DNA of 64,000 nucleotides, from assembly GCF_000152785.1 (NCBI RefSeq), contig NZ_CH672414.1, forward strand, positions 1,130,791 through 1,194,790. Reading direction: 5' to 3'. Of this stretch, positions 47,417-58,318 are shown piece by piece. Position 1 is the first letter of the stretch; every line of letters begins with the position of its first letter. Source of the DNA: Yoonia vestfoldensis SKA53. GTDB lineage: Bacteria; Pseudomonadota; Alphaproteobacteria; Rhodobacterales; Rhodobacteraceae. The position numbers were made by a program, and so were the translations under genes. Below the pieces are notes generated by a model. That model did no database searches. It worked only from the letters and a program-made list of their open reading frames with translations, and had not been told where the DNA came from.

Positions 47417-49243
47417 TCAAACCGCTGGCGCCTCTTCTTCGGACTGCCTGTTCCACAGATGCGCATAGCGTCCGTCCTGCACCAGCAATGCGTCATGCCG
47501 ACCCTGTTCCACGATCACGCCGTTTTCCAGCACCACGATCAGATCGGCATCGGCGATGGTGGACAGCCTATGCGCGATGGTAATGACCGTGCGGCCTTGG
47601 CCCATCGCCTTGAGTTCAGCCTGAATTTCCATCTCGGTCTCGGTGTCAAGCGCACTCGTCGCCTCGTCCAGCAGCAGGATCGGCGGGTTCTTGAGCAAGG
47701 TGCGCGCGATACCCACGCGCTGCTTTTCGCCCCCTGACAGTTTCAGGCCACGCTCGCCTACGGTGGTCTGATAACCATCCGGCAGGCTGGTGATGAAATC
47801 ATGGATCTTGGCGGCTTTCGCGGCGGCGATGATCTCGTCCTCACCCGCATCGGGGCGGCCATAGGCGATGTTGTAATGCACCGTGTCGTTGAACAGCACG
47901 GTATCCTGCGGCACCACGCCGATCTGCGCGTGCAGGCTGTCCTGCGTCACATCGCGCACGTCTTGATCGTCGATCAGCAAGGCACCGCCCGTGACGTCAT
48001 AGAACCGGAACAACAGCCGCCCGATGGTGGATTTGCCTGACCCCGAGGAGCCGACAATGGCCACCGTCTGGCCCGGCGCGACATCAAGGTTAATGCCCTT
48101 GAGAATACCGCGCCCCGCATCATAGCCAAAGGTGACATCGCGCAGGGTGACGCGCCCGCCGGTGACGGCCAAGGGCTTGGCATGGGGCGCATCATTCACC
48201 TCGGCCGGTTGGCCCAAAAGATCGAACATATCGCCCATGTCGATCAGCGCTTGGCGGATTTCGCGGTAGACCGTGCCAAGGAAATTCAGCGGCATGGTGA
48301 TCTGGATCATATAGGCGTTGACCATGACGAAATCGCCCACCGTCAGATCACCGCGTTCAACGCCAATGGCGGCCATGACCATGACCAGCACCAGACCACC
48401 GGTAATCAGCACCGATTGGCCGAAATTCAGGAAAGCCAGCGAATAATTGGTGCGGACAGCCGCAGTTTCATATTGCGCCATGGCGCGGTCGTAACGGTCA
48501 GCCTCCCACTTTTCGGCGCCGAAATATTTGACCGTTTCAAAATTCAGCAGCGAATCAATCGCCTTTTGGTTCGCATCGGTGTCTTGATCGTTCATCACCT
48601 TGCGGATTTTCACCCGCCATTCGGTGACGGTAAAGGTGAACCAGACATAAAGTGCTATGGTCCCGACAACGACGGCCAGATACCAGACGTCGAACAGGTA
48701 AAACAACACGACCGAGATCATCGCCAGTTCCAGCATCAACGGCCCCATCGAAAACAGCAGGAACCGCAGCAGGAAATCCACGCCTTTGACGCCGCGTTCA
48801 ATCACACGCGACAGCCCGCCGGTCTTGCGCGTGATGTGATAGCGCAGCGAGAGGCGGTGGATATGGGTAAAGGTTTCCAGCGCCAATTGCCGCAATGCGC
48901 GCTGGCCGACGCGGGTAAAGATCACATCGCGCAATTGCTGAAAGCCCACGTTCATCAACCGCGCAAAGCCGTAAGCCAGCGTCAGCCCGACCGCCCCCAA
49001 CCCCAGCACGGTGGCCGCTGTCGCCCCGTCAGGGGCCAGCGAATCCACCGCTTGTTTATACAGGATCGGCGTGCCAACCGCGATCACCTTGGCCAACAGC
49101 AGGACCAGCATCGCGCCTATCACCCGCCGTTTGACCCAGCCCTGCCCCTGCGGCCACAGATAGGGCATCACGCGGCGAATGACGGACCAGCCCTGCACGC
49201 GGGTATTGCCAAGGTTCGTATCGGAATGGGTGGTTGGGCGCAT
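47417..49243 (-). CDS. Atm1/HMT-type ABC exporter (fused permease-ATPase)
   Basis: A 608-residue half-transporter. Six membrane helices in the first 340 residues (RVIGAMLVLLLAKVIAVGTPILYKQAVDSL ...) are followed by an ATPase with Walker A GSSGSGKSTIGRLLFRFYD, signature LSGGEKQRVGIARTLLKNPP and Walker B ILLLDEATSALD. The N-terminal sequence and helix pattern are those of ABCB7/Atm1, which export glutathione-bound sulfur or metal species and support Fe-S and metal homeostasis. It acts as a homodimer in the inner membrane. Confidence 0.93.
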   Translation of the reverse strand: MRPTTHSDTNLGNTRVQGWSVIRRVMPYLWPQGQGWVKRRVIGAMLVLLLAKVIAVGTPILYKQAVDSLAPDGATAATVLGLGAVGLTLAYGFARLMNVGFQQLRDVIFTRVGQRALRQLALETFTHIHRLSLRYHITRKTGGLSRVIERGVKGVDFLLRFLLFSMGPLMLELAMISVVLFYLFDVWYLAVVVGTIALYVWFTFTVTEWRVKIRKVMNDQDTDANQKAIDSLLNFETVKYFGAEKWEADRYDRAMAQYETAAVRTNYSLAFLNFGQSVLITGGLVLVMVMAAIGVERGDLTVGDFVMVNAYMIQITMPLNFLGTVYREIRQALIDMGDMFDLLGQPAEVNDAPHAKPLAVTGGRVTLRDVTFGYDAGRGILKGINLDVAPGQTVAIVGSSGSGKSTIGRLLFRFYDVTGGALLIDDQDVRDVTQDSLHAQIGVVPQDTVLFNDTVHYNIAYGRPDAGEDEIIAAAKAAKIHDFITSLPDGYQTTVGERGLKLSGGEKQRVGIARTLLKNPPILLLDEATSALDTETEMEIQAELKAMGQGRTVITIAHRLSTIADADLIVVLENGVIVEQGRHDALLVQDGRYAHLWNRQSEEEAPAV

Positions 49244-49306
49244 AGCTGTCTCCGCGGTCTGAGACGTTACTAGGGCTCCGCCCGTCGATTGACCAGAGCC
49301 GCAAGG

Positions 49307-50518
<1,212 letters not shown>

Positions 50519-50627
50519 GCCTTACACCCCGTCCCGGTCTTACCGGCAAAAATCCGCCCACAGCATTGAGACAATGTAGCAACCCCGCTATGAGCGGTCA
50601 AAGCCAAGCTGCATCAAAGGGGTAGCG

Positions 50628-51182
50628 ATGTCCGATTTTCCAAGCTCAGTGTGTGTTTATTGCGGCTCTCGGGACGGAACCAACCCCGCTTATGCGCAGG
50701 CGGCGACCGAAACCGGCCAAATGCTGGCGCGCAACAGCTGGCGGCTGGTCTATGGCGCAGGCGACGTCGGGCTGATGGGACGGGTTGCCAAGGCCGTGCA
50801 GCAGGCCGGCGGGCGCACCTTTGGGGTGATCCCCACCCATCTGTTGGCGCTCGAGGTGGGCAAGCGTGATCTGGACAGTTTCGTCGTGACCGAAACCATG
50901 CATGAACGCAAAAAGGTCATGTTCATGAATGCCGACGCGGTGGTCGTACTGCCGGGCGGGGCGGGCAGCCTTGACGAATTCTTCGAGGTGCTGACATGGC
51001 GCCAGCTGGGCCTGCACCGCAAACCGATTGTCTTGCTCAATACCGCGGGCTTCTGGGACCCGCTGCTCGCCTTGATGCACCATGTCGTGGCGCAGGGTTT
51101 CGCGGGCGATGATATCCTCGCCTTCGTCAGCGTGGCGGCTGATGTGAGCGCCTTGGAACAGGCGCTGCAAGACGCGCTATAA
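50628..51182 (+). CDS. LOG family protein (TIGR00730, nucleotide phosphoribohydrolase)
   Basis: A 184-residue Rossmann-like protein with the LOG motif PGGAGSLDE (109-117, Ser in place of the usual Thr) and MHERKKVMF (91-99) carrying the catalytic Arg. LOG enzymes split cytokinin or other nucleoside 5'-monophosphates to base and ribose 5-phosphate. In bacteria the usual substrate is AMP-like nucleotides. The 3' end overlaps the threonine dehydratase gene tail to tail by 6 bp. Confidence 0.92.
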   Translation: MSDFPSSVCVYCGSRDGTNPAYAQAATETGQMLARNSWRLVYGAGDVGLMGRVAKAVQQAGGRTFGVIPTHLLALEVGKRDLDSFVVTETMHERKKVMFMNADAVVVLPGGAGSLDEFFEVLTWRQLGLHRKPIVLLNTAGFWDPLLALMHHVVAQGFAGDDILAFVSVAADVSALEQALQDAL

Positions 51183-52145
51183 CGCTGCCATCAGCGTGGC
51201 ATAGCGGGCGAGCGAAATATTGGACCCACAGGCGATGATCCCCACGCGCCGCCCGGCCAGATCATGCCGTAATGGCCCGATGATCGCGGCAAGCGACGCG
51301 GCACAGGCCGGTTCGGCGGTGATCCGCAAAATGGATTGATAAATCTCCATCGCGCGCAACATCGCTGCATCGTCGATCCGCACAATCCGGTCAACATGGG
51401 CCTGCGCCACCCCGAACGTATAAGGCAGCGCCATGGGTGCGCCCAGACTGTCAGCAATGGTGGCGATCTTGTCCAACGTGACCGGCGCGCCCTGCGCCAA
51501 GGATTGGAACATGCTGTCGGCACCATAAGGTTCGACCCCGATCACCTGCGCATCGGGGCGCAATTGGCGGATCGCACAGGCCATGCCCGAGATCAGCCCA
51601 CCACCGCCGACAGGCACAACGAATGTATCCAGATCAGGGGCCTGCGTGACATATTCCAGCGCACAGACAGCCGCCCCCAGCACCATATGCCGCGCCTCAA
51701 ACGGATGCAGCAAGGCGCGGCCCTGCGCGGCGGCGACGTTCATCGCGCCAAAGGCCGCAGCCATATCATCATGCAAGGACACACGCGCGCCCAAAGCCTC
51801 GCAGCCTGCGATGCGCGCGGGATCAGTGGCCCGCGGCATGCAGATCAGCGCATCCACCCCTGCCGCGCGCGCCGCCCAAGCGACAGCCAGCGCATGGTTG
51901 CCACCGCTGGCCGCGACAACGCCTGCAGCACGCTGGCCCGCATCCAGCCCCGCGATGCCCAGATAGGCCCCGCGCGCCTTGAACGATCCCGCCTGCTGGA
52001 ACAATTCCAGCTTGACCATCACGCCTGCGCAATCGGGCAAAACGCCGTCCCAGCGCGCTGATGTCAGCGGCAGGACCGGCGTGGCGATCACCACATCGCG
52101 TAAACACTCCGCCGCCGCCTTGATCGCTGCGAGTTCCGGCCCCAT
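51177..52145 (-). CDS. Threonine/serine dehydratase (PLP type II fold)
   Basis: A 322-residue pyridoxal-phosphate enzyme of the threonine/serine dehydratase family. The Schiff-base Lys56 lies in FQQAGSFKARGAYLGI, Asn in ASGGNHALAVAWAA, and the phosphate loop in VPVGGGGLISGMACA. No C-terminal ACT domain is present, so it is a catabolic-type or racemase-like member and not IlvA. It probably deaminates threonine or serine. Another ATG five bases upstream is possible in a different frame and was not used. Confidence 0.9.
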   Translation of the reverse strand: MGPELAAIKAAAECLRDVVIATPVLPLTSARWDGVLPDCAGVMVKLELFQQAGSFKARGAYLGIAGLDAGQRAAGVVAASGGNHALAVAWAARAAGVDALICMPRATDPARIAGCEALGARVSLHDDMAAAFGAMNVAAAQGRALLHPFEARHMVLGAAVCALEYVTQAPDLDTFVVPVGGGGLISGMACAIRQLRPDAQVIGVEPYGADSMFQSLAQGAPVTLDKIATIADSLGAPMALPYTFGVAQAHVDRIVRIDDAAMLRAMEIYQSILRITAEPACAASLAAIIGPLRHDLAGRRVGIIACGSNISLARYATLMAAL

Positions 52146-52162
52146 CGCATATCCCCCAAAGA

Positions 52163-52190
52163 AAAAACCCGCAGGACATGTCCCACGGGT
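52163..52190 (-). terminator. sodB terminator
   Basis: On the minus strand ACCCGTGGGACATGTCCTGCGGGT forms a 24-bp self-complementary stem with small mismatches, followed by TTTTTTC, 30 bp after sodB. Confidence 0.85.
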
Positions 52191-52219
52191 CTTTGATCTT
52201 GTCTATGCTCAGACGAAGG

Positions 52220-52819
52220 TTACATCCGGCCGGCGACATTTTCCCAATTGACCAGATTATCCAGAAAGTTGGTCAGATAGGCAGGCCGCTTGTTGCGGAA
52301 ATCGATGTAATAGGAATGTTCCCAAACATCACAGCCCAGCAAGGCGGTCTGGCCAAAACACAAAGGGTTCACGCCATTCTCGGTCTTGGTGATCGCCAAC
52401 GACCCATCAGCCTTTTTCACCAGCCAGGCCCAGCCGGACCCGAACTGGCCCGCACCAGCGGCGCTGAACTGCGTCTTGAACTCATCGACCGAGCCAAAGC
52501 TTTCCACCAGCGCCTTTTCCAGCGCGCCGGGCATCTTGCTGTCGGCGGGGGTCATCATTTCCCAGAACTGATTGTGATTCCACAGCTGGCTGATGTTGTT
52601 GAAGATCCCATTCTGTGCGACGGCGGCCGCGTCATAGGTGCCGATGATGATCTCTTCCAACGACTTGCCGGCCCATTGGGTGCCTTCAATCGCCTTGTTG
52701 CCATTGGTCACATAGGCATTGTGATGGATATCGTGGTGAAATTCCAGCGTCTCGGCAGACATGCCTTTGGCGGCCAGCGCATCATGGGCATAGGGCAGAT
52801 CGGGAAGGGTGAATGACAT
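52220..52819 (-). CDS. sodB: Superoxide dismutase [Fe]
   Basis: A 199-residue cytoplasmic Fe/Mn-type superoxide dismutase. Metal ligands are His28 (TLEFHHDIHHNAYV), a His in the SQLWNHNQFWEMM segment, and Asp/His in CDVWEHSYYIDF. The AAGAGQFGSGWAWL and the FNNISQLWNH patterns point to Fe rather than Mn. The start MSFTLPDLPYAHDAL at 52819 is the family's usual one. Confidence 0.96.
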   Translation of the reverse strand: MSFTLPDLPYAHDALAAKGMSAETLEFHHDIHHNAYVTNGNKAIEGTQWAGKSLEEIIIGTYDAAAVAQNGIFNNISQLWNHNQFWEMMTPADSKMPGALEKALVESFGSVDEFKTQFSAAGAGQFGSGWAWLVKKADGSLAITKTENGVNPLCFGQTALLGCDVWEHSYYIDFRNKRPAYLTNFLDNLVNWENVAGRM

Positions 52820-52904
52820 GGTCAGTCCTCTGTGTTGTTCAGTATTGCGTTGCCCTTTAGGTGGCCCCCGGCTGCGCAAAGGTCAAGGGCGCACACCCTT
52901 TTCC

Positions 52905-52962
52905 CCCATCGTTGGAGCCCAAATATCCCCGCCGGAGGCCCCGCGCCCCGCGCGGGATCTGG
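52905..52962. repeat. Rhodobacteraceae intergenic repeat (GAGCCCAAATATCCC), copy 2
   Basis: ATCGTTGGAGCCCAAATATC, one base different from copy 1 at 17127, followed by GC-rich inverted stretches (CCCCGCG/CGCGGG) up to the soxG stop. It lies between sodB and soxG. Confidence 0.75.
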
Positions 52963-52965
52963 CGC

Positions 52966-53529
52966 TCAGAACACCCCGACAGGGCCTGCCTTGGCCGAAG
53001 CCACCAGCAGGTCATGGACATAATCCGCAACCGACCGGAAACAGACCACAGCAAATGTATCCGCATCCACCATCCAGAACGCAGCAGCGACCTGCCCCAG
53101 ATGACTGCGGCGAAAATCACCCGTGCCGAATGTGGCCGGGTGCAGATCGGCGGGGGTCAACTTGGCCAAGATTTCGCGCGCAAAACCACCTTCAACATGG
53201 ATCAGCGCGCGCGCGTCCGACACGTTTTCTGCAAGGTAATGTTGTCCCGCAAGCGCCGAATCAATCTGCGCCAAGGCATCTGTCACCTCTGCGTAAGGCA
53301 GCATCACCAGCACTTCATCTGGTGACATCCAGGCGATACCGCGATCTTCGCCCAGGGCAATTTTCGCTTTTTCAGGAAAAGCTTGCCCCGTGATCTTCTT
53401 GCACACCGCGCGCAGTTTGGCGTTTGACAGCTCACCGCGCAGGGTGATCATGCCGCATAGGCCCGCCTCGCGGATCGTGACCTCGCCTGCGGTGCTGCGG
53501 CCTTGCAAGGCGCTGATGGGATCAGACAT
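52966..53529 (-). CDS. soxG: Sarcosine oxidase subunit gamma
   Basis: A 187-residue SoxG protein: ITLRGELSNAKLRAVCKKITGQAFPEKAKIALGEDRGIAWMSPDEVLVMLP, LIHVEGGFAREILAKLTPADLHPATFGTGDFRRSHLGQVAAAFWMV and the C-terminal FRSVADYVHDLLVASAKAG. It packs against SoxA in the heterotetrameric enzyme. The ATG at 53529 overlaps the soxA stop by 8 bp. Confidence 0.95.
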   Translation of the reverse strand: MSDPISALQGRSTAGEVTIREAGLCGMITLRGELSNAKLRAVCKKITGQAFPEKAKIALGEDRGIAWMSPDEVLVMLPYAEVTDALAQIDSALAGQHYLAENVSDARALIHVEGGFAREILAKLTPADLHPATFGTGDFRRSHLGQVAAAFWMVDADTFAVVCFRSVADYVHDLLVASAKAGPVGVF

Positions 53530-56500
53530 TCTGCTTTGCCCCTTCCTTGTCATAAAACACCGGATCGACGATGCGCGCCTGCACGGTCTTGGCGTCATCC
53601 ACGGTGTTAAAGGTAATCACCTCGCCCATCCGGTCAGGGCCGCGATGCACAAGGCCCATCGCGATCCCGCGCCCCAGCGTGGGTGAATGATAGGTCGATG
53701 TCACGCGCCCTTGCGTGTTGCGCTGGCCATTGGCGTTGCTGCCGTCAGCAATCGCATAGGCCCCGTCCGGCAGGACCGACCCGTCCAGCGTTTCCAGCCC
53801 CACCAGCCGCCAGCGGTCGGGGTTGTCCATGAAACTGCGGGCATGGGCGCGCTTGCCCAGATAATCGTCTTTCTTCTTGGACAAGGCCCAATGCAGGTTC
53901 AAATCCTGCGGGATCACCGTGCCATCGGTTTCATCGCCGATCATGATGAACCCTTTTTCAGCGCGCATGATATGCAGCGCCTCGGTGCCATAAGGCATGA
54001 TCCCGAATTCCGCACCCGCATCTACCAGCGCATCCCAAAAGGCACGGCCCTGCCCCGCAGGCACGGCGATTTCATAGGACAATTCGCCCGAGAACGAAAT
54101 CCGGAACACCCGCGCATCAAATCCGCCGATCTGCCCCGCCTGCCATTGCATGAACGGCAGCGCCGACAGATCCGTGCCACCCAGCTTGTCGAGCAGCAGC
54201 TTGGCCTTTGGGCCAACCACGGCGACCTGCGCCCATTGTTCGGTGACATTGGCGACATAGACTTTCCAGTCCCACCATTCGCATTGCAGCCAGTCTTCCA
54301 TCCAGGCGTGGATACGGTCAGCACCCCCGGTGGTGGTGTGGCAAAGCCAGGTATCCTCGGACATCCGCGCAACGACACCGTCATCAATCAAAAACCCGTT
54401 TTCCGAACACATCAGCCCGTAACGGCATTTGCCGACACCCAGATTAGACATCATATTGGTGTAAAGCATATCCAGAAACTTGCCCGCATCCGGCCCCTTG
54501 ACGATCAATTTGCCAAGGGTCGACGCATCGAGCAGACCGACATTGCTGCGCGCATTGGTGACCTCGCGGTTGACCGCATCATGGACGCTTTCACCGGTGC
54601 GGACATAGGCAAAGGGCCTGCGCCACTGGCCCACGGGTTCGTTATCCGCGCCATTGGCAGTGTGCCAATCCGACATCGGCGTCTTGCGCAAAGGCTGGAA
54701 AACGCCGTCGCGTGCCGCACCCGCAATCGCCGCCATCGAAATCGGCGTATAAGGCGGGCGGAATGTCGTCGTCCCAACATTCGGGATCGCCATGTTCAGC
54801 GCATTGGAAAGCACGGCAAGGCCGTTGATATTGCTCAACTTTCCCTGATCCGTTGCCATGCCGAGCGTGGTATAGCGTTTGGCATGTTCGACGGACTCAA
54901 ACCCTTCCTGCGCGGCCAGCTGGACATCGGTCACCTTCACGTCGTTCTGGAAATCCAGCCATGTCTTGGACCGCAGCGCATAGCTTGCCCCTTGCGGCAT
55001 CATCCAGACGGGGGCCATCCGACCTTCGTCGGCATCGGTCGCCACAGGGGCGGCGGTGATACGCTTTTTATGACCCGCGTCATGCGCGGCGGCCTTGCCA
55101 GCGGCGATCCCGTCAGCCAGCACGTCAGCGCTGCGCAGATGGCCATTGGCCACCCCTGCGGCAATCACGAAACCGGCGCCATCAGCACCCGTCGGCGGGC
55201 GGGCCGTATCGGGGCGGAACATCGCCTGCGCATCGTCCCAGACCAGCTTGCCACCGCAATGCGACCACAGATGCACGACCGGCGACCAGCCGCCCGACAT
55301 CGCGACGCAATCGCAGGCGATCTCCTCCAGCACGGCACCCTCGCCCGCTTGGGCGCAAAGCGTCACGCCAGTGACCCGCTTGCCACCTTTGACCTTTGCG
55401 ATGCCTTTGCCATCGGCAATCCGGATGCCCAAGGCGCGCGCTTGGTCGATCAGCGGCCCTGCGGGGGCGGTACGTGCATCGACGATGACCGGCACCTCCA
55501 GCCCCGCCTCTTTCAGCGCAATCGCGGTGCGATAGGCGTCGTCGTTATTGGTGACAACCACGGTGCGATCCCCGATGGACACGCCGAAATTCACCGCATA
55601 ATCGCGCACAGCCCCGGCCAGCATGACGCCTGGCAGATCGTTGCCCACAAAAGACAAAGGCCGTTCAATCGCACCCGTCGCGGTCACGATCTGCGCCGCC
55701 CTGATCCGCCAGAGCCGGTGACGCGGGCCGTCCTGATCGGGCGCATGGTCGGTCAGGCGTTCATAGGCCAAAGTATAGCCATGATCATACACACCCGCGC
55801 CCATACAACGCGCACGGATCGTGACATTTGACATCTTATCAAGTGCTTGCAGTGTGGATTTAATCCAATCCACTGCATCCATCCCGTCGATCTGCGCCCC
55901 GTCCACGACAGCGCGGCCACCCCAATCGGCGGTCTGTTCGATCAGCAGAACCCGCGCGCCGGCCTGTCCTGCGGCCAGCGCCGCGGCCAGCCCCGCGATC
56001 CCGCCACCCACGACCAGCACGTCAACATGCAGGTTGAAATGCTCATAGGTGTCTTGGTCACGGTCCTTGGGCGCGCGGCCCAGACCGGCGGATTGCCGGA
56101 TGAACGGTTCATAGACATGTTTCCAAAAGGCACGCGGGAACATGAACATTTTATAGTAAAAGCCCGCAGGCAGAAACCGTGACAGATGCGTGTTGATCGC
56201 GCCGACATCGAATTCCAAACTCGGCCAATGGTTCTGGCTGGTGGCTGTCAGCCCGTCGAACAGCTCGGTCGTGGTGATGCGCTGGTTCGGCTCAAAAGCC
56301 GCACCCTGCCCCAGATTGACCAGACCATTGGGTTCTTCGGCGCCTGCCGCCACCACGCCGCGCGGGCGATGGTATTTGAACGACCGCCCGACCAGCATCT
56401 GGTCATTGGCCAACAGGGCAGAGGCCAGCGTATCGCCCGCGAAACCGCGCAAATTCTTGCCGTTGAAGGTGAAACTGACAGGCTTTGTGCGGTCGATCAG

Positions 56501-56530
56501 GCGACCATGCCCCGCAAGACGCGTACTCAT
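53522..56530 (-). CDS. soxA: Sarcosine oxidase subunit alpha
   Basis: A 1002-residue subunit. An N-terminal SoxA ferredoxin-like segment (VSFTFNGKNLRGFAGDTLASALLAND), an NAD-binding Rossmann domain with VVGGGIAG (173-180), and a C-terminal aminomethyltransferase-like domain that passes formaldehyde to tetrahydrofolate (GKCRYGLMCSENGFLIDDGVVARM; PYGTEALHIMRAEKGFIMIGDETDGT). With SoxB, D and G it oxidises sarcosine to glycine, 5,10-methylene-THF and H2O2. The ATG at 56530 overlaps soxD by 4 bp. Confidence 0.97.
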   Translation of the reverse strand: MSTRLAGHGRLIDRTKPVSFTFNGKNLRGFAGDTLASALLANDQMLVGRSFKYHRPRGVVAAGAEEPNGLVNLGQGAAFEPNQRITTTELFDGLTATSQNHWPSLEFDVGAINTHLSRFLPAGFYYKMFMFPRAFWKHVYEPFIRQSAGLGRAPKDRDQDTYEHFNLHVDVLVVGGGIAGLAAALAAGQAGARVLLIEQTADWGGRAVVDGAQIDGMDAVDWIKSTLQALDKMSNVTIRARCMGAGVYDHGYTLAYERLTDHAPDQDGPRHRLWRIRAAQIVTATGAIERPLSFVGNDLPGVMLAGAVRDYAVNFGVSIGDRTVVVTNNDDAYRTAIALKEAGLEVPVIVDARTAPAGPLIDQARALGIRIADGKGIAKVKGGKRVTGVTLCAQAGEGAVLEEIACDCVAMSGGWSPVVHLWSHCGGKLVWDDAQAMFRPDTARPPTGADGAGFVIAAGVANGHLRSADVLADGIAAGKAAAHDAGHKKRITAAPVATDADEGRMAPVWMMPQGASYALRSKTWLDFQNDVKVTDVQLAAQEGFESVEHAKRYTTLGMATDQGKLSNINGLAVLSNALNMAIPNVGTTTFRPPYTPISMAAIAGAARDGVFQPLRKTPMSDWHTANGADNEPVGQWRRPFAYVRTGESVHDAVNREVTNARSNVGLLDASTLGKLIVKGPDAGKFLDMLYTNMMSNLGVGKCRYGLMCSENGFLIDDGVVARMSEDTWLCHTTTGGADRIHAWMEDWLQCEWWDWKVYVANVTEQWAQVAVVGPKAKLLLDKLGGTDLSALPFMQWQAGQIGGFDARVFRISFSGELSYEIAVPAGQGRAFWDALVDAGAEFGIMPYGTEALHIMRAEKGFIMIGDETDGTVIPQDLNLHWALSKKKDDYLGKRAHARSFMDNPDRWRLVGLETLDGSVLPDGAYAIADGSNANGQRNTQGRVTSTYHSPTLGRGIAMGLVHRGPDRMGEVITFNTVDDAKTVQARIVDPVFYDKEGAKQNV

Positions 56531-56856
56531 GCGAAATCTCCCCATGTCCAGCCGGGGCGTTTGGCGGATATTTTGGCGCGCAGATCAGGCGGCGGTTCCG
56601 TTGTCTGCGCGGGATAGGTGCCGAAGACTTCCAGCGTGGCGGTGCAGCGCGCGGCCAAAAACCATTTGCCGCAGCCGTAAACATGCCGCCAGCGTTCGAA
56701 ATGCACGCCCTTTGGGTTTTCGCGCATGAACATGTAATCCTCGAACTGGTCGTCGGATGATCCGGGGCCGTACCGTTTCAGATGCGCCTGCCCGCCCGCA
56801 TGCAGATCGGTTTCATCGGCATCTGTGCCACAATAGGGGCAATGAAGGGTCAGCAT
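56527..56856 (-). CDS. soxD: Sarcosine oxidase subunit delta
   Basis: A 109-residue zinc-binding subunit. The ligands fit Cys6, Cys9 (LHCPYCGT), His58 and Cys62 (ERWRHVYGCGKWF). The conserved DYMFMRENPKGVHFERW precedes them. The start at 56856 is 28 bp after soxB; a 34-codon longer frame lies inside soxB and is rejected. Confidence 0.95.
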   Translation of the reverse strand: MLTLHCPYCGTDADETDLHAGGQAHLKRYGPGSSDDQFEDYMFMRENPKGVHFERWRHVYGCGKWFLAARCTATLEVFGTYPAQTTEPPPDLRAKISAKRPGWTWGDFA

Positions 56857-56884
56857 AGGCGCACCTTTTGTCTGGAATTCGTCA

Positions 56885-58129
56885 TCAATGCGCGACCCCT
56901 GCGGCGACGCTTTCATCAATGAATTTGCCTTCGCGGAAACGGAACATCGAAAATTCATCTGTCAGTGGCGAGGCGCCCTTGGCCATCAATTCGGCCATCG
57001 CCCAACCTGATCCGGGGATCGCCTTGAACCCGCCCGTGCCCCAGCCGCAATTCACGAACACCCCATCGACAGGGGTTTTCGACAAAATGGGCGAGCGGTC
57101 GCCGGTCACATCCACAATCCCGCCCCATTGGCGCAGCATTTTCAGGCGCGCGATCATCGGGAAAGTCTCGATCAGGGCGCGCACGGTTTCCTCGATATGA
57201 TGGAAACTGCCGCGCTGGGTATAATTGTTATAGCCGTCGGTGCCGCCACCGATCACCATTTCGCCCTTGTCGGATTGCGACATATAGCCATGCACGGTGT
57301 TGGCCATCACGACGACATCCATACAGGGCTTGATCGGTTCAGACACCAGCGCCTGCAAGGCCACCGATTCAATCGGCAGCCGGAACCCGGCCATCTGCGC
57401 CATCACACCCGAATGGCCCGCAACGACCAGCCCGAGCTTGTCGCAATCAATCGCACCTTTGGTGGTATCGACGCCAACAACGCGGCCCCCATCGCGGCGG
57501 ATCGCCGTCACCTCGCATTGCTGGATCACATGCATGCCCATATCCGAACAGGCCCGCGCATAACCCCAGGCAACCGCATCGTGGCGCGCCGTACCACCGC
57601 GCGCCTGCCACAACCCGCCCAGCACGGGATAACGCGGCCCGTCGATATTCATGATCGGGCAAAGTTCCTTGACCTTCTCAGGGCCGATCCATTCGGTTTT
57701 CACCCCTTGCAGCGCATTGGCATGCGCGGTGCGTTTGTAGCCACGGATTTCGTGCTGGGTCTGCGCCAGCATGATCACGCCACGCGGGCTGAACATGACG
57801 TTGTAGTTCAGGTCCTGGCTCATGGTTTCATAAAGGCTGCGCGATTTTTCATAGATCGCCGCTGACGGGTCCTGCAAGTAATTCGACCGGATGATCGTGG
57901 TATTGCGGCCCGTGTTGCCACCGCCAAGCCAGCCTTTTTCCAGGATCGCCACATTGGTGATGCCGAAATTTTTGCCCAGATAATAGGCCGTGGCCAGCCC
58001 GTGACCGCCTGCGCCGACGATGATCACATCGTATTTCGCCCGTGGCGCGGGGTTGGCCCAGGCACGAGTCCAGCCGGTATGCTGGCGGAACGCTTCTTTC
58101 GCGATGGCAAAGGCGGAATATCGTTTCAT
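56885..58129 (-). CDS. soxB: Sarcosine oxidase subunit beta
   Basis: A 414-residue FAD-dependent subunit with the dinucleotide motif VIIVGAGGHGLATAYYL (35-51) and QARGGTARHDAVAWGYAR, in which His183 matches the covalent FMN site of characterised enzymes. GNTGRNTTIIRSNYL and CGWGTGGFKAIPGSG are typical. First gene of soxBDAG. No serine hydroxymethyltransferase, purU or folD gene, often seen with sox operons, is in this window. Confidence 0.97.
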   Translation of the reverse strand: MKRYSAFAIAKEAFRQHTGWTRAWANPAPRAKYDVIIVGAGGHGLATAYYLGKNFGITNVAILEKGWLGGGNTGRNTTIIRSNYLQDPSAAIYEKSRSLYETMSQDLNYNVMFSPRGVIMLAQTQHEIRGYKRTAHANALQGVKTEWIGPEKVKELCPIMNIDGPRYPVLGGLWQARGGTARHDAVAWGYARACSDMGMHVIQQCEVTAIRRDGGRVVGVDTTKGAIDCDKLGLVVAGHSGVMAQMAGFRLPIESVALQALVSEPIKPCMDVVVMANTVHGYMSQSDKGEMVIGGGTDGYNNYTQRGSFHHIEETVRALIETFPMIARLKMLRQWGGIVDVTGDRSPILSKTPVDGVFVNCGWGTGGFKAIPGSGWAMAELMAKGASPLTDEFSMFRFREGKFIDESVAAGVAH

Positions 58130-58318
58130 CTGCGCGCGATTCCCTGTCTAAACTATGCCCCTGTCTGGACCTTTCGGGGTATGGAAAGGATACTGCCAGC
58201 GGCGTCTGGACCGCGATTTACGACATGCCCGCGACACTGTGAAGGGACGTGGCGTCGCAGGCCCTTTTCACCTTGGCCCATGGCGGCTATGTCGGGGCGA
58301 GCAAATGCGTGAGGGCAT

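Noticed and set aside
53687..55831. 714-codon open frame on the plus strand
   Set aside because: Antisense to soxA, which has clear motifs throughout. No family sequence in this frame.
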